DNA from: an uncultured Clostridia bacterium
GTDB lineage: Bacteria; Bacillota_I; Bacilli_A; RF39; UBA660
Direction of reading: 5' to 3'
Assembly: GCA_947304495.1 (NCBI GenBank)
Contig: CAMZBG010000016.1
Span: 1 to 26,858 of the forward strand
Length of the DNA stretch: 26,858 bases
Program-made: the position numbers and the translations under genes
In this document: in pieces, positions 14,370-21,701 of the stretch
Position numbering within the stretch: the first letter of the stretch is position 1
Layout of the letters: every line of letters begins with the position of its first letter
Notes under the pieces: generated by a model
What the model saw: only the letters and a program-made list of their open reading frames with translations
The model's database searches: none
What the model was told of the DNA's origin: nothing

Positions 14370-15152
14370 CTAAAACATACTAAGGATTATTGCCAATCCT
14401 AACGAAACATATATCACGCTATCAAATCTATCTAATACCCCACCATGACCAGGTATCAAATTAGAATAATCTTTTTTATTAAAATATCGCTTAATGCTGC
14501 TGAACATCAAATCGCCAATCTCCGATAATATCGTCAATACCAATGATAATACAATTACTTGAAACAATGTCATACCACCAACTAAATTATAGTAATATAC
14601 ACTACCAACGATAATTCCCATCAAAGTTCCAATAAGACTACCTTCAACTGTTTTTAATGGCGATATACTTGTAAGCTTATGCCTTCCAATAAGTTTTCCC
14701 CCAATATAAGCATATGTATCAGTAATAAATGCTATTATAAAAATATATATACATTGAACAATATTCGTATCCCTTAAAAAGATAATATTACCAAACGATA
14801 ATCCTAAAAAATATACTATTCCTAATATATACATACAATCATTAATATTATATATTCTATTATCATTATAAAATATAATCGGTAAACTAAGCATAAGTAT
14901 TGGCAACAATATCGTAACATTCATACTAATCCTATAGAAAGTATTATTTAATGTCAACAATATCAAACTAATAATGCCAAGTATTCTAATAACCTTTAAT
15001 TCTTTTTTATTTTCATACTTAATATCAAAAAACTCATTAAAACCTAATATTGTTATTACTAACATTACTAATCCAAATACCTTACTACTAATAATTAGTG
15101 ATGTTATAAGTAAAAACAAAAGAATCATTGCACTAACTGTTCTTTCCTTCAA
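14370..15152 (-). CDS. cdsA: Phosphatidate cytidylyltransferase CdsA
   Basis: 260 aa, about seven to eight transmembrane helices. The CTP-transferase signature is clear at the C-terminal end: SSIKRYFNKKD then IPGHGGVLDRFDS (about 218-244), with the SPLKTVEGSLIG block before it. It makes CDP-diacylglycerol from phosphatidic acid and CTP, the entry to phospholipid synthesis. The start is TTG at 15152 (TTG-AAG-GAA), supported by GGAGTGAT with correct spacing; no nearby ATG gives a better N-terminus. It is first in a cdsA - rseP - sipW-like cluster. The usual uppS is not upstream; instead an unrelated activase gene lies there on the same strand. Confidence 0.94.
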   Translation of the reverse strand: MKERTVSAMILLFLLITSLIISSKVFGLVMLVITILGFNEFFDIKYENKKELKVIRILGIISLILLTLNNTFYRISMNVTILLPILMLSLPIIFYNDNRIYNINDCMYILGIVYFLGLSFGNIIFLRDTNIVQCIYIFIIAFITDTYAYIGGKLIGRHKLTSISPLKTVEGSLIGTLMGIIVGSVYYYNLVGGMTLFQVIVLSLVLTILSEIGDLMFSSIKRYFNKKDYSNLIPGHGGVLDRFDSVIYVSLGLAIILSMF

Positions 15153-15177
15153 CTAGTATCACTCCAATCATAAATAA

Positions 15178-15206
15178 ATTATACTAAAAAAAAAGAAATT
15201 ATACAA
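15178..15206 (-). promoter_or_regulatory. cdsA promoter
   Basis: Minus strand TTGTAT (15201-15206), 17 nt, perfect TATAAT (15178-15183). A second TATAAT overlaps at 15198-15203. A nine-T run lies in the spacer. Confidence 0.5.
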
Positions 15207-15222
15207 CTATGAACTAATCTTT

Positions 15223-16176
15223 TCAGTTACATATCTCATTTCCTTTCTCACATTTATTTCCCCAATGATCTATTAATTTATTATTCTTATATACATTTAC
15301 TACCTCACATTTATTATGACATTCCAAACAATTAATTATTTTAGTTTCCAATCTATAATTATCAATATTAAAATCAAATATTTTCTCTTTTTTATTCTCT
15401 CTTGTCATTATCGCTACCCCTAATGCTCCCATCAAACATGCATTCTTACTAACAATAATCTTTTTTCCGATAATTTCTTCCAATGATTTAACAACAGCCT
15501 CATTCCTACTAACGCCACCATTAAATATAATTGGTCCAGATATCTTCTTACCAATCATTACATTATTAATATAATTATTAGCTATCATCTTAGATACCCC
15601 CATCAATATATCCTCTCTACTACATCCAGCTTGAATCTTATCAGTTATTGAAGCATTAGCAAAGACAACACATTTTGCTTTAATATCCACTTCTCTATTA
15701 CTTTTAAGTGCCATTTTACCAACATCATCAATATTAACATTTAATCGTTTAGCCAAAAAATCAATAAAAGAACCCATCCCCGACATACATGAAGTATTCA
15801 TCGTATAATCGATAATTTTGCCATCCTCAACTATCATTATTTTAGCATCTTCTCCCCCTATTTCAATAATTGTCTTAACATTTGGATATAATTTTACTGT
15901 CCCTGTTACTTGGCTAATTACTTCATTTTTTATTACCACCGAATCCAGTAAAGAACCACTAAGTTTACGATAACAACCAGTAGTCCCTATACCAACAATT
16001 CTATACTTATCTAAGTTGATATCTTTTTCCATCTTTTTTATTACCCTTTTTAATGCTCTTATCGGATCACCTTCAGTATATAAATAAGCACTAGCAATAA
16101 TATTATCATATTTATCGATAATAACCCCTTTCGTAGAAACAGTACCAACATCTAATCCCATATATAATTTTTCCAT
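15223..16176 (-). CDS. BadF/BadG/HgdC-type acyl-CoA dehydratase activase, single domain
   Basis: 317 aa from the ATG at 16176; upstream in-frame GTG/ATG codons lie within the GAGGTGATGGTG leader. ASKHA-fold ATPase motifs: GLDVGTVSTKGVI (about 7-19), GIGTTG, IEIGGEDAK, and FNGGVSRN near 218. The two cysteines that bind one [4Fe-4S] cluster at the dimer interface are C130 (NTSCMSGMGSF) and C169 (KCVVFANAS). After the ATPase fold comes a Cys-rich end: CLECHNKC (283-290) and GNKCEKG (306-312), plus C316. In large fused relatives this motif marks the junction to a dehydratase-like (DUF2229/HgdB) part; here the protein stops there. It would pass electrons by ATP hydrolysis to a radical dehydratase or similar enzyme, not encoded nearby. 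The stop is TGA. Confidence 0.88.
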   Translation of the reverse strand: MEKLYMGLDVGTVSTKGVIIDKYDNIIASAYLYTEGDPIRALKRVIKKMEKDINLDKYRIVGIGTTGCYRKLSGSLLDSVVIKNEVISQVTGTVKLYPNVKTIIEIGGEDAKIMIVEDGKIIDYTMNTSCMSGMGSFIDFLAKRLNVNIDDVGKMALKSNREVDIKAKCVVFANASITDKIQAGCSREDILMGVSKMIANNYINNVMIGKKISGPIIFNGGVSRNEAVVKSLEEIIGKKIIVSKNACLMGALGVAIMTRENKKEKIFDFNIDNYRLETKIINCLECHNKCEVVNVYKNNKLIDHWGNKCEKGNEICN

Positions 16177-16192
16177 CACCATCACCTCACTA

Positions 16193-16198
16193 ATTATA
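16193..16198 (-). promoter_or_regulatory. -10 box upstream of the activase gene
   Basis: Perfect TATAAT on the minus strand, 16 nt before the ATG. No convincing -35 at 16-18 nt, so weak support. Confidence 0.35.
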
Positions 16199-16290
16199 TC
16201 TAATTATTATTCAAAAATATGTCGAATAAAAGTAAAGAGAAGACATGTATACCATTTATCTACATATTTTTAATTTTTGTTGTGAGACAA

Positions 16291-16306
16291 TATACCTAGA
16301 GGTATA
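16291..16306. promoter_or_regulatory. Palindrome over the RBS of the XRE regulator
   Basis: TATACCT (16291-16297), AG, AGGTATA (16300-16306): perfect 7-bp arms. The right arm contains the AGAGGT ribosome binding site of the gene starting at 16310. The half-site TATACC recurs at 16248-16253. Likely an autoregulatory operator or an RNA hairpin masking the RBS. Confidence 0.5.
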
Positions 16307-16309
16307 AAT

Positions 16310-16564
16310 ATGACAAAAAATGAAACATACACTAATAAAAATATTTATGATACTGTAAGAAAAAATATTAAAAAATATCGTCATGCCAAAGGCATGACAC
16401 AGCAAGATTTAGCTGATGTATCATACCTGAGTCATGGATACATAAGAGAAATAGAATCAATGCATATGGGTTCTACCTTCTCATTAGATGCAGTTGAAAA
16501 AATTGCTAATGGTCTAGGTATAAATTTTAAATTTCTCTTTGAAGAAAATGACGAAAGCAAGTAA
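16310..16564 (+). CDS. XRE-family helix-turn-helix regulator
   Basis: 84 aa. A Cro/C1-type HTH occupies about residues 14-72: VRKNIKKYRHAKGMTQQDLA, DVSYLSHGYIREIES, then LDAVEKIANGLGINFKFLFE. The recognition-helix region is LSHGYIREIE. There is no extra effector domain. The ATG follows AGAGGT, which is embedded in a perfect palindrome, suggesting self-regulation. No toxin or methylase partner is adjacent; the neighbours are the activase (divergent) and a sodium symporter (convergent). It could regulate either. An inverted repeat (16380-16398) lies inside the coding region. Confidence 0.88.
   Translation: MTKNETYTNKNIYDTVRKNIKKYRHAKGMTQQDLADVSYLSHGYIREIESMHMGSTFSLDAVEKIANGLGINFKFLFEENDESK
16380..16398. 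repeat. 8-bp inverted repeat within the XRE gene
   Basis: GTCATGCC (16380-16387), AAA, GGCATGAC (16391-16398). Perfect arms, more GC-rich than the surroundings, encoding part of RHAKGMT just before the HTH. It could fold in mRNA or be chance. Confidence 0.5.
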
Positions 16565-16580
16565 CACTACTTGCTTTTTA
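16554..16580 (+). terminator. Terminator after the XRE gene
   Basis: A 10-bp stem, arms 16554-16563 and 16568-16577, loop ACAC, followed by a T-rich tract. The stop codon of the XRE gene (16562-16564) is at the loop boundary. The symporter stop (16578-16580) abuts the hairpin, but T-richness on its side is poor. Confidence 0.7.
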
Positions 16581-17810
16581 TTTTAACCATTTTTTACCAT
16601 CTACTAATCTACTCGTTATCATTGCTGATGCACTATCTCCAACTACATTTAAAACCGTAGCCGGTGAATCGATTATCGTAGCTATTATTGTAAGTATTGG
16701 TAATGCCGCTACTGGATAACCAAGCATCGTAAGTATTAACATTTCTGATATTGTTCCCCCACCAACAGGTACTGCTGTGACAAGTAATGTTGCTATTAAA
16801 GATACTCCTACTATTTTAAGTATCGATATTTCTCCCATACTATTAAATAAATATACCAAGAACATTATCTTAAATACACTACCAATTACTGATCCATCTT
16901 TATGAAAACTAGTCCCCAATGATACCGTCGTTTCTGCTATATCATCTGATACTCCAATTCTTTTTGTGCATTCAATATTAACCGGCATTGAAGCCGCTGA
17001 AGAGCATGTCGCCAAAGCCGTAATTGTCGACGGAAATATATTCTGCCAAAATCTTTTAACACCTTTCTTGCCAGCTCCAATATAAGCAAATAAACTATAG
17101 ATTGCAAAATAAAATACAATTGATGTTATCAAATAAATTATAAATGTTTTAAGATAACCTAAAGCAATACTTCCTCCAAAAGTACCAACCATTACCGCAA
17201 AATAACATCCAAGTCCTATCGGTGCATAATACATAATAATTTTAATAAAATTCATTAAAACATCCGTAGCCGATTCAATCACTCTATATAATGGTTCAGC
17301 ATTCTCTTTTGACATACTCATAGCTATTCCTACCATAATAGAAACTACTATCAAAGCTATCATATTATCACGTGATAATAATTTTTGAAAATCATTTACT
17401 GATATTGCAGATACCGTTTTATCTAAAAGATTAAGCTCAGTATTACTCTCTTCTCCATCATCTAATATTAGACTTTCTCGTATTTCATTTCCATTATCGA
17501 CATCAACTAACCTAAATGAATAGGTACTAGCAATACCAACAATTACTGCTACTAATGATGTAAACAGAAAAACTGAAAAAGTACTTATTAGAATTTTCCC
17601 TATTCTTTTAGGATGTTTCATCTTATATATTGAAGATGTAATTGTCAAAAATATTAAAGGAACCACTACAATCAAAAGCATATTTAAAAATAAATCTCCT
17701 AATGGACTAAGAATACTTGTTTTATCCTTAAATATTAGCCCAACAATTCCTCCCAATATAATTGCTCCAAGTAAAACAATCATCGACTTATAATTCTTTA
17801 ATTTCTTCAT
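16578..17810 (-). CDS. DAACS-family sodium:amino acid/dicarboxylate symporter
   Basis: 410 aa from the ATG at 17810 (RBS AAGGAG). The GTG at 17819 overlaps the RBS and is rejected. Eight-helix DAACS fold: MLLIVVVPLIFLTI in the third helix region, HP1 with SSAASMPV, VSLGTSFHKDGS in helix 7, PVGGGTISE in HP2, and the helix-8 motif DSPATVLNVVGD (381-392). The sodium-binding Asn388 and Asp392 are kept. The position of the arginine that binds the substrate side-chain carboxylate in GltPh (R397) is alanine (A384). The substrate is thus probably a neutral amino acid or other solute, not glutamate or C4-dicarboxylate (inference). It appears monocistronic. Confidence 0.9.
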   Translation of the reverse strand: MKKLKNYKSMIVLLGAIILGGIVGLIFKDKTSILSPLGDLFLNMLLIVVVPLIFLTITSSIYKMKHPKRIGKILISTFSVFLFTSLVAVIVGIASTYSFRLVDVDNGNEIRESLILDDGEESNTELNLLDKTVSAISVNDFQKLLSRDNMIALIVVSIMVGIAMSMSKENAEPLYRVIESATDVLMNFIKIIMYYAPIGLGCYFAVMVGTFGGSIALGYLKTFIIYLITSIVFYFAIYSLFAYIGAGKKGVKRFWQNIFPSTITALATCSSAASMPVNIECTKRIGVSDDIAETTVSLGTSFHKDGSVIGSVFKIMFLVYLFNSMGEISILKIVGVSLIATLLVTAVPVGGGTISEMLILTMLGYPVAALPILTIIATIIDSPATVLNVVGDSASAMITSRLVDGKKWLK

Positions 17811-17866
17811 TTTTCTCACTCCTTACTATAAGTATATAAATTGACTAATCATTTTACCACCAATGT

Positions 17867-17896
17867 AAATCCACAAGCAATATTAAAAATCCACAA
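17867..17896. repeat. Two 10-bp direct repeats, 20-bp period
   Basis: AAATCCACAA at 17867-17876 and 17887-17896, identical and exactly 20 bp apart (two helical turns), in the divergent region between the symporter and the Sel1 gene. Typical spacing for a dimeric regulator or response-regulator site. It lies just upstream of the candidate Sel1 promoter. Confidence 0.5.
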
Positions 17897-17902
17897 ATAT
17901 AA

Positions 17903-17931
17903 TTGAAAATATTTTTTTAATATGCTAACAT
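17903..17931 (+). promoter_or_regulatory. Promoter of the Sel1-repeat gene
   Basis: TTGAAA (17903-17908), 17 nt, TAACAT (17926-17931) preceded by TGC, an extended -10. The ATG is 16 nt further on, giving a very short leader. Confidence 0.5.
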
Positions 17932-17947
17932 TTAATTAGGTGATAAT

Positions 17948-19468
17948 ATGAAAAATAACTATATTAAACTTAATGACAATAGTAATCATCTATCATTAGG
18001 TAATCTATTCAATCTAATTAAAAATAGTTCTAAAAACAAATCTTCAGCTATTCAAACTGAGCTATTTTGTCTACTTTTTAACATTGATTCCATATCAGAC
18101 ACTACCGTTGGTAATTATTGTACTGGTTATAGAGCTATTGGTAATGATTATAAACAAATATATCTAAATTATCAAAAAAAATTTAAAACCAATAAAACTA
18201 TTCTTATACCTAATATAAATAATATCTTATCGGTTATTGATGGCACTATCGATAATTATCAAACCATTGAAGATATAAATCAATCTAGCTCATTAAAACA
18301 ATTAGTAACTAGTCTTCATATCTTAGCTAAAAATGATATTCATGTCCCTAACAAATTTAAAAATGATATCTTATCGATGATTAATAACCATAATTACTAT
18401 GAAGCATTATGTATCATTCTTTTTTATATCATTTTAGATAAAAAGCAACCATTATATGAATCAGATTTAGTATTAGAAACTATTGAAGAAATATTAAAAG
18501 ATACCAATATGTCAGTAAATGATCTGAAAAAATATTTAAGTGTTGTTTTTAAGGAAGGTATCAGTCTCAATTATTCACTTAAAAAATTAGCTGAAGATGG
18601 TAATCCATATGCCCTACATGAACTTGGAAACAAAGAATATCATGGAGAAATAACTGGTTATCCAAGATATGAAGAAGCCTATAAATATTATTTAAAGGCT
18701 GCATCTTATAATCATCCAACTTCAAATTGGATGATTGCCCATATGATTTTAAATAAATGTATTGGTTCCCTATCAGATGATGACATATCTTTAGCATGGA
18801 ATTATCTTGAAAAAGCTATTTCACTTGAAAGCACTTCTGCCCTAAACACACTTGGATTATGTTATTTAAATGGATTAACCAAAGATAGAAAAGCAAATAA
18901 AAATCTTGCCAAAAAATACTTTGAAGAAGCTGCTAAAAACAACTATCTATATGCCCACAACAATTTAGGTCGTATGTATGAAACTGAAAAAAATTATGAA
19001 AAAGCCTTACAAGAATACTTAATTAGTGCCGACAAAGAAGAAAGTTGGGCTTGTAACAAAGTGGGTTTATATTATTATAACGGACTAGGAACTAATAAAA
19101 ACATCGCTAAAGCTTACCATTATTTTAATTTAGGATTATCTTCCCCAATTAAAAATCGTAATCCATGGAATGCCTATAATTTAATTAAATTATTTCTTTT
19201 AAAAGGAAATGCTAACTTAGGTATTAAAAAAGACATAAATAATGTCTTACAGATCCTAGATACCCTAGATAATTTTGAAGCTGCCAATGAATTATATCTA
19301 TATGCATATTACGAAAAATATCTAGAAAATAAAAATAAAGAAAACCTAGATAAAGTAAAATACTATCTAAGCATTGTCAATAGTAGTAAAGATAAAAATT
19401 ATAAACTACTAATTGAAAAAGAAATAAAAAAAATAGATGAATATTATATAAATATCAATCTACTGTAA
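17948..19468 (+). CDS. Sel1-repeat (TPR-like) protein with unknown N-terminal domain
   Basis: 506 aa, RBS AGGTGAT. No signal peptide, so cytoplasmic. The N-terminal half (about 1-205) has an unrecognised region with SLGNLFNLIK and TVGNYCTGYRAIGNDYKQIY. From about 212 to 400 there are Sel1 repeats, each about 36 aa: ALHELGNKEYHG, EEAYKYYLKAAS, ALNTLGLCYLNGL, AKKYFEEAAK, AHNNLGRMYE, CNKVGLYYYNGLG, AKAYHYFNLGL. A helical tail follows. Sel1 repeats form solenoids that bind protein partners; many bacterial members act in signalling or envelope functions. The partner is unknown. The 3' end overlaps the convergent prepilin gene by 14 nt. Confidence 0.85.
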   Translation: MKNNYIKLNDNSNHLSLGNLFNLIKNSSKNKSSAIQTELFCLLFNIDSISDTTVGNYCTGYRAIGNDYKQIYLNYQKKFKTNKTILIPNINNILSVIDGTIDNYQTIEDINQSSSLKQLVTSLHILAKNDIHVPNKFKNDILSMINNHNYYEALCIILFYIILDKKQPLYESDLVLETIEEILKDTNMSVNDLKKYLSVVFKEGISLNYSLKKLAEDGNPYALHELGNKEYHGEITGYPRYEEAYKYYLKAASYNHPTSNWMIAHMILNKCIGSLSDDDISLAWNYLEKAISLESTSALNTLGLCYLNGLTKDRKANKNLAKKYFEEAAKNNYLYAHNNLGRMYETEKNYEKALQEYLISADKEESWACNKVGLYYYNGLGTNKNIAKAYHYFNLGLSSPIKNRNPWNAYNLIKLFLLKGNANLGIKKDINNVLQILDTLDNFEAANELYLYAYYEKYLENKNKENLDKVKYYLSIVNSSKDKNYKLLIEKEIKKIDEYYININLL

Positions 19469-19820
19469 ACGAACATTCCTCTTCAAATTTATATTCTCCA
19501 TTCTTCATCTTTACACACGAATTATCTTTATCTTTAAGTCTATCTGTTTTACTTCTTTCATTAAAATAATTCTGATCAATCAAATCTTTTACATAGACAC
19601 ATGAAGGTATAGTATTTTCGTTTTTTACACAATTTGCATCATCTACTAAAGAAAAATATATTTTAGCTGCATTGATAGCTAATTCTTTTTGTTCATCATA
19701 TTCTTTACTATTTCTTCTTTCCAATGATGCACTTATACCTGAAACTGCAATCAAAGAAATACTTGTAAGAATTAAAACAACAGCTAATAACTCCACTAAT
19801 GTAAATCCTTTATTATTCAT
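19455..19820 (-). CDS. Type IV prepilin-like protein (class III signal)
   Basis: 121 aa. A class III prepilin leader and helix: K4-G5 cleavage site then FTLVELLAVVLILTSISLI, with Glu at mature position 5. Prepilin peptidase would cut after Gly5 and methylate Phe6. A mature domain of about 115 aa with four cysteines (near 59, 68, 101 and 116) follows; its size fits a pseudopilin or ComGC/GspG-like minor pilin. RBS AAAGGTGAT. It has its own promoter and no pilus neighbours: no PilB/GspE ATPase, PilC, or PilD in the window. The stop is TGA and it overlaps the end of the Sel1 gene on the other strand by 14 nt. A role in DNA uptake or a pilus is possible but unproven. Confidence 0.88.
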   Translation of the reverse strand: MNNKGFTLVELLAVVLILTSISLIAVSGISASLERRNSKEYDEQKELAINAAKIYFSLVDDANCVKNENTIPSCVYVKDLIDQNYFNERSKTDRLKDKDNSCVKMKNGEYKFEEECSFTVD

Positions 19821-19842
19821 TTACAATCACCTTTACTATTTA

Positions 19843-19871
19843 ATATTATCATACTTTAACGTATAAGTAAA
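19843..19871 (-). promoter_or_regulatory. Promoter of the prepilin-like gene
   Basis: Minus strand TTTACT (19866-19871), 17 nt, TAATAT (19843-19848) preceded by TGA, an extended -10. 22 nt before the ATG. Confidence 0.55.
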
Positions 19872-19905
19872 TTATTAATTACATATATTCTAATGGTGGT
19901 ACTAC

Positions 19906-20721
19906 ATGAAAATAATTAAAATAATTGGTTTATTCTTTCTCTTTGCTATATCCTTTTTTTATACTGAAAAAGTCCTTAGCGTTATCTTAGATCAAGATGA
20001 AATTATGATTAAGGTAAAAGACTATGCCAAGAACATGAATACTAATCCAACTAATGCCACAATTATAGATGACACTATTATTCCAGGCAATACTGGCAGA
20101 TATGTAAATATAAATGCTAGTTATAAAGCTATGAAAAAAATTGGTTATTTCGAACCAACTTTAACTGTCTACGAAACTATCTATCCTGAAATATCAATCT
20201 ATAATAATTATAATAAATATCTTATTAAAGGAAATACTAACAAAAATAATGTTGCTTTAATTTATATTATTAATAACAATAATATCGTAGAAAACATTAT
20301 CAACATCACTACCAAATACAATATAAAACTAAATTTATTTATTGATAGTTCTTATTTAAACAATAATATCAACATTCTTGACAAACTTAAATATAATGAA
20401 ATATACAATTATGGATTAAAAGGTAATTATACTAAAGATAATCTAATTATCAGCAACAACATTATTAATAATAAATCTAACAATCATTCAAATTTATGTC
20501 TATTTCTAAAGAAGGATGCTAAATCATTAGAAAACTGTACCAATAGTAAAATGACATCCATATATGTAGATGTCATTACTAATTCGTATAATATCAAAGA
20601 TAATTTAACAAATGGTAAAATATATATTATCGATAATACTAAAGAATTAACTAGTGTTATTAAATATATTATTAGTAAAGGATATAATATTGTTCCATTG
20701 TCTGAATTAATAACTGAATAA
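19906..20721 (+). CDS. Membrane-anchored NodB-fold-like protein, probably catalytically inactive
   Basis: 271 aa, RBS GGTGGT. An N-terminal signal anchor (about 5-20) leads to an extracellular part. After a linker region (PGNTGRYVNINASYKAMKKIG, YDKY-like NYNKYLIKGN near 102-110) the segment about 114-270 follows the order of a polysaccharide deacetylase: VALIYIINNN where the TFDD motif belongs, LNLFIDSSYL like the TFF strand, KYNEIYNYGLKGN like the GHEIGNHT region, and KIYIIDNT then GYNIVPLSELI like the terminal HD and GYxxVxxSEL. The catalytic Asp pair and the His metal ligands are missing. I infer a degenerate NodB domain without hydrolysis; it could bind glycan or be a structural partner. 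Asparagine-rich composition is notable. The NodB resemblance is by eye and moderate. Confidence 0.6.
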   Translation: MKIIKIIGLFFLFAISFFYTEKVLSVILDQDEIMIKVKDYAKNMNTNPTNATIIDDTIIPGNTGRYVNINASYKAMKKIGYFEPTLTVYETIYPEISIYNNYNKYLIKGNTNKNNVALIYIINNNNIVENIINITTKYNIKLNLFIDSSYLNNNINILDKLKYNEIYNYGLKGNYTKDNLIISNNIINNKSNNHSNLCLFLKKDAKSLENCTNSKMTSIYVDVITNSYNIKDNLTNGKIYIIDNTKELTSVIKYIISKGYNIVPLSELITE

Positions 20722-20722
20722 A

Positions 20723-21646
20723 TTACTCAATTCCATATCTTTTTTTAAACTTTTCAACATTACTCATTTTTCTTACTTTACTATTATTCACTTCAGTATC
20801 ACGTAAATAATTTAAGTCTGTATAAGGAGTGCAATTACTTTCAGCTATTGGATACATTGTTATAAATTCACACGTATCATGAAGACAGATTACTCTAAAA
20901 AAGTTACTTCTTTTTCCATCTTCACTACCACAATCATCATACCTAAAAAAATATGTATCATCAATTAACCCAAAATATAATCCTTTATCAGATGGTATCA
21001 ATTTTTTTATTTCATCGATAACTTTGTCAATAGGAAAATCAAATCTAAATATAGGGGTTTTTATTCCTTTACTTAAAGTACCATTGTAACCAGATATATG
21101 TCTTCTTAAATGCACTCTAAATCTATTTTCATCGTAATTCAAAATCTGATTAAATACATAAGTGTCAATTCCTGGATCAGTTATTTCAGAAACAAGACCG
21201 AGTTGTTTTTGGACATAAAACAATAACATACAATAGTTAAAATAACTTATTTGCTCATCGTTCATATTCGAATCAACATCAATTGGTAATGTCGAATCAG
21301 CACCAAAATATTTGCTATATAATTCATCATACTTTTTTTGATAAGCAAGTAATCTTACCTTTGAAAAAATAAGATTCTCCTCAATTAATGAAATTCTTTT
21401 AAGTCTTGAACCTAATATTTTTTCCTTGCCAACAGCAAAATTTTCTTCAATTTCTTCAATCAATCTTTCAGCCTCATCAAATTCACCCAACGTAATAAAT
21501 AATGATGCATAATAAGATTTTGCTAAATAATCTTCTGGATACGTTTCAATATATGCTTCTAACTTTTTTCTTGAATCATATGGATTGATAATAACATTTG
21601 CTCTAGCCGAATTAAATAAATCTATATTAAAGTATTCTTTACTCAT
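20723..21646 (-). CDS. TPR-like conserved protein, function unknown
   Basis: 307 aa from the ATG at 21646; the GTG at 21655 is within the AAAGGTGG site. No signal peptide. The first half has two or three TPR-like helix pairs (YLAKSYYASLFITLGEFDEA, then AERLIEEIEENF). The second half (about 150-307) is a separate domain with HLRRHISGYNGTLSKGI, DEIKKLIPSDKGLYFGLIDDTYFFRYDDCG and FRVICLHDTCEFITMYP, ending with a basic KVRKMSNVEKFKKRYGIE tail. I do not recognise a named family. It is convergent with the NodB-like gene (1 nt between stops) and divergent from mutS. Its promoter matches consensus perfectly and carries a palindrome, so expression may be regulated. Confidence 0.75.
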   Translation of the reverse strand: MSKEYFNIDLFNSARANVIINPYDSRKKLEAYIETYPEDYLAKSYYASLFITLGEFDEAERLIEEIEENFAVGKEKILGSRLKRISLIEENLIFSKVRLLAYQKKYDELYSKYFGADSTLPIDVDSNMNDEQISYFNYCMLLFYVQKQLGLVSEITDPGIDTYVFNQILNYDENRFRVHLRRHISGYNGTLSKGIKTPIFRFDFPIDKVIDEIKKLIPSDKGLYFGLIDDTYFFRYDDCGSEDGKRSNFFRVICLHDTCEFITMYPIAESNCTPYTDLNYLRDTEVNNSKVRKMSNVEKFKKRYGIE

Positions 21647-21672
21647 AATTACCACCTTTGAACTAGATTTGT

Positions 21673-21701
21673 ATTATAATATCAGAATTCATATTTGTCA
21701 A
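21673..21701 (-). promoter_or_regulatory. Consensus sigma-A promoter of the TPR-like gene
   Basis: Minus strand TTGACA (21696-21701), 17 nt, TATAAT (21673-21678): perfect at both boxes and spacer. Confidence 0.85.

Noticed and set aside
16219..16246. ATGTC and GACAT separated by 18 bp upstream of the activase
   Set aside because: Only 5-bp arms; expected by chance in this composition.
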